In this document: positions 6,358 through 7,148 of the stretch, one piece after another | How the letters are laid out: every line of letters starts with the position of its first letter | Numbering within the stretch: the stretch's first letter is position 1 | Assembly: GCA_013414725.1 (NCBI GenBank) | Contig: CP058706.1 | Span: 2,353,278-2,360,425 of the forward strand | Reading direction: 5' to 3' | From: Coxiellaceae bacterium | Lineage (GTDB): Bacteria; Pseudomonadota; Gammaproteobacteria; GCA-013414725 | Length of the DNA: 7,148 nt | Program-made: the position numbers and the translations under genes | The notes under the pieces: model-generated | Databases searched by the model: none | Told to the model about the DNA's origin: nothing | Seen by the model: the letters and a program-made list of their open reading frames with translations, nothing else

Positions 6358-6734
6358 ACTGGCAGCGCCACACCTTCAATATTGCCGCCATAAGAAGCCA
6401 AATTTAAATAAGCCTCCAAAATTTCCGCTTTAGAATAAAACAACTCTAACCGCAAAGCGTACAAAATCTGTGTTAACTTACCCAATAATGTTCTTGAATT
6501 GAGATGATAACGCAACCGAGCCACTTGCATAGTAATAGTAGAAGCTCCTATCATTCGTGATTGTTGAACATAGGTGCTCCACCCTGCTTTTATTAATGCA
6601 ATCGGATTAATGCCCGGGTGCCAATAAAAATAGCGGTCTTCTTGTAGTAATGTTGCCTCAATCAATAAAGGTGAAATTTGTTCAATCGGAGTATAGACCC
6701 TGTATTTTTGATCCTTGCTCAATGTCAAACGCAA
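6354..6734 (-). CDS. pbpC: GT51 transglycosylase fragment of pbpC
   Basis: This frame begins at an internal TTG; the real protein extends upstream as FSQTVYDQQGRLLRLTL, the conserved strand before the GT51 domain. It contains motif 1 (LLQEDRYFYWHPGINPIA, with the catalytic Glu), motif 2 (GASTITMQVARL) and the later SKAEILEAYLNLASYGGNIE. It leaves the gene at the C pair 6368-6369; adding one G gives GVGAASLIYFSKPA, exactly as expected for the family. Confidence 0.8.
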   Translation of the reverse strand: MRLTLSKDQKYRVYTPIEQISPLLIEATLLQEDRYFYWHPGINPIALIKAGWSTYVQQSRMIGASTITMQVARLRYHLNSRTLLGKLTQILYALRLELFYSKAEILEAYLNLASYGGNIEGVALPV

Positions 6735-6916
6735 TAATCGACCTTGTTGATCGTAGACTGTTTGGGAAAAGCTTATGTTAGCTAATAAAGAGTGAGATGA
6801 TGGGCTGTATTTTTAAACACAATCCAACCCACTATCAGAAAAATTAAACTTATAAAACCGATTAAAAATATCGTTGTAAAAAATGTGTTTCATAAGCTGA
6901 TTAATTTTAGTTTCAC

Positions 6917-6931
6917 TAATATCCGATATTA
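6917..6931. promoter_or_regulatory. Perfect 15-bp dyad upstream of pbpC, candidate operator
   Basis: TAATATC-C-GATATTA has seven-base arms around one central base and lies 23 bases before the pbpC ATG, in the divergent intergenic region. It is too short and AT-rich to be a terminator, and its place suits a regulator binding site over a promoter. I cannot name the regulator. Confidence 0.35.
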
Positions 6932-7065
6932 TTTATATATCTCATTAAGCGTGATAATTCCTGATATATGCTAAAAGGGAGATTTTTCCAAATTGGCTCA
7001 ATGCTCTTTTAGAATTACATAGCTCAGAGCATGTCTTCACAAATATAACTCTGAATTTTACTAGT

Positions 7066-7148
7066 ATGCAACTAGTCCACCACACTCAACTTCCCTCCCG
7101 CCCCACGGCCCCAAAGATTTTGGTTGTACATGGCTTTGGCAAGTATAG
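7066..7148 (+). CDS. Probable alpha/beta hydrolase, N-terminal end only (3' truncated)
   Basis: ATG at 7066 opens a frame to the window edge: 27 codons ending with TAPKILVVHGFGKY. The strand-turn KILVVHGFG is the first core strand and oxyanion-hole HG motif of alpha/beta hydrolases, at the usual distance from the N-terminus. No other ATG, GTG or TTG occurs in the open frame upstream to 6958, so this start is the only conventional one. No clear Shine-Dalgarno site is visible. The nucleophile elbow and the rest lie outside, so substrate and subfamily are unknown. It is divergent from pbpC. Confidence 0.5.
   Translation, partial: MQLVHHTQLPSRPTAPKILVVHGFGKY

Larger units (their letters stand above)
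4571..6893 (-). pseudogene. pbpC: Penicillin-binding protein 1C, reading frame interrupted by four single-base indels
   Basis: The reconstructed protein has about 774 residues, close to the 770 of E. coli PbpC, and follows it domain by domain. A membrane anchor (IFLIGFISLIFLIVGWIVF) precedes a GT51 transglycosylase domain with EDRYFYWHPGINP and GASTITMQVARL. The transpeptidase domain has SPGSTLKPF (catalytic Ser in SxxK), SRN and KTGTSSGYRDAW. The C-terminal end is the BiPBP_C domain. The enzyme class polymerises glycan strands and cross-links peptides on the outer face of the inner membrane. Indels: 6878-6883 (one base extra), 6810-6814, 6368-6369 and 5733-5737 (one base missing in each). 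All catalytic motifs survive, so the gene is probably intact in the cell. In enterobacteria pbpC follows the alpha-2-macroglobulin gene yfhM; none is visible here. Confidence 0.85.

Noticed and set aside
1..7148. tRNA or rRNA genes, CRISPR arrays, insertion sequences, integrases
   Set aside because: I saw no cloverleaf, rRNA-like stretch, regularly spaced repeats, transposase motifs or terminal inverted repeats.

Overview
The window comes from an AT-rich Gram-negative bacterium. A BepA-type periplasmic M48 protease and a penicillin-binding protein 1C point to a gammaproteobacterium. Low G+C plus a protein joining ankyrin, STAND-type NTPase and TPR domains would fit a host- or protist-associated lineage such as the Legionellales, but that placement is inference; no rRNA or strict marker gene is present.

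Layout from left to right: (1) 1-765 (+), the C-terminal part of a BepA/YfgC-type metalloprotease with TPRs, cut by the window edge. (2) 766-993, a non-coding spacer between convergent genes with a short repeat-like motif. (3) 994-3599 (-), a gene for a protein of about 871 residues (reconstructed): ankyrin, linker, P-loop STAND NTPase, winged helix, TPR. (4) 3616-4534 (-), a gene for a protein of about 306 residues with four membrane segments and a long cytoplasmic coiled coil; it ends 16 bases before the STAND gene starts, so the two look like an operon. (5) 4571-6893 (-), pbpC, about 774 residues. (6) 6894-7065, a divergent intergenic region with a perfect 15-bp dyad. (7) 7066-7148 (+), the first codons of a probable alpha/beta hydrolase, cut by the edge.

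All three minus-strand genes are broken as given, but nearly every break is repaired by adding one base to a short homopolymer, and the restored proteins are full length with intact catalytic motifs. This looks more like homopolymer undercalling in a long-read assembly than gene decay. I therefore describe each gene as a reconstructed whole and also list the fragments that carry its domains.

The most interesting unit is the two-gene cassette at 994-4534: a coiled-coil membrane protein followed by an ankyrin-STAND-TPR protein, lying between two cell-envelope genes. STAND NTPases are switch proteins, several of which sense phage or control cell death, and a partner with membrane segments could be the output. 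It could equally be a host-directed or signalling module. The sequence shows the domains and the pairing, not the function.
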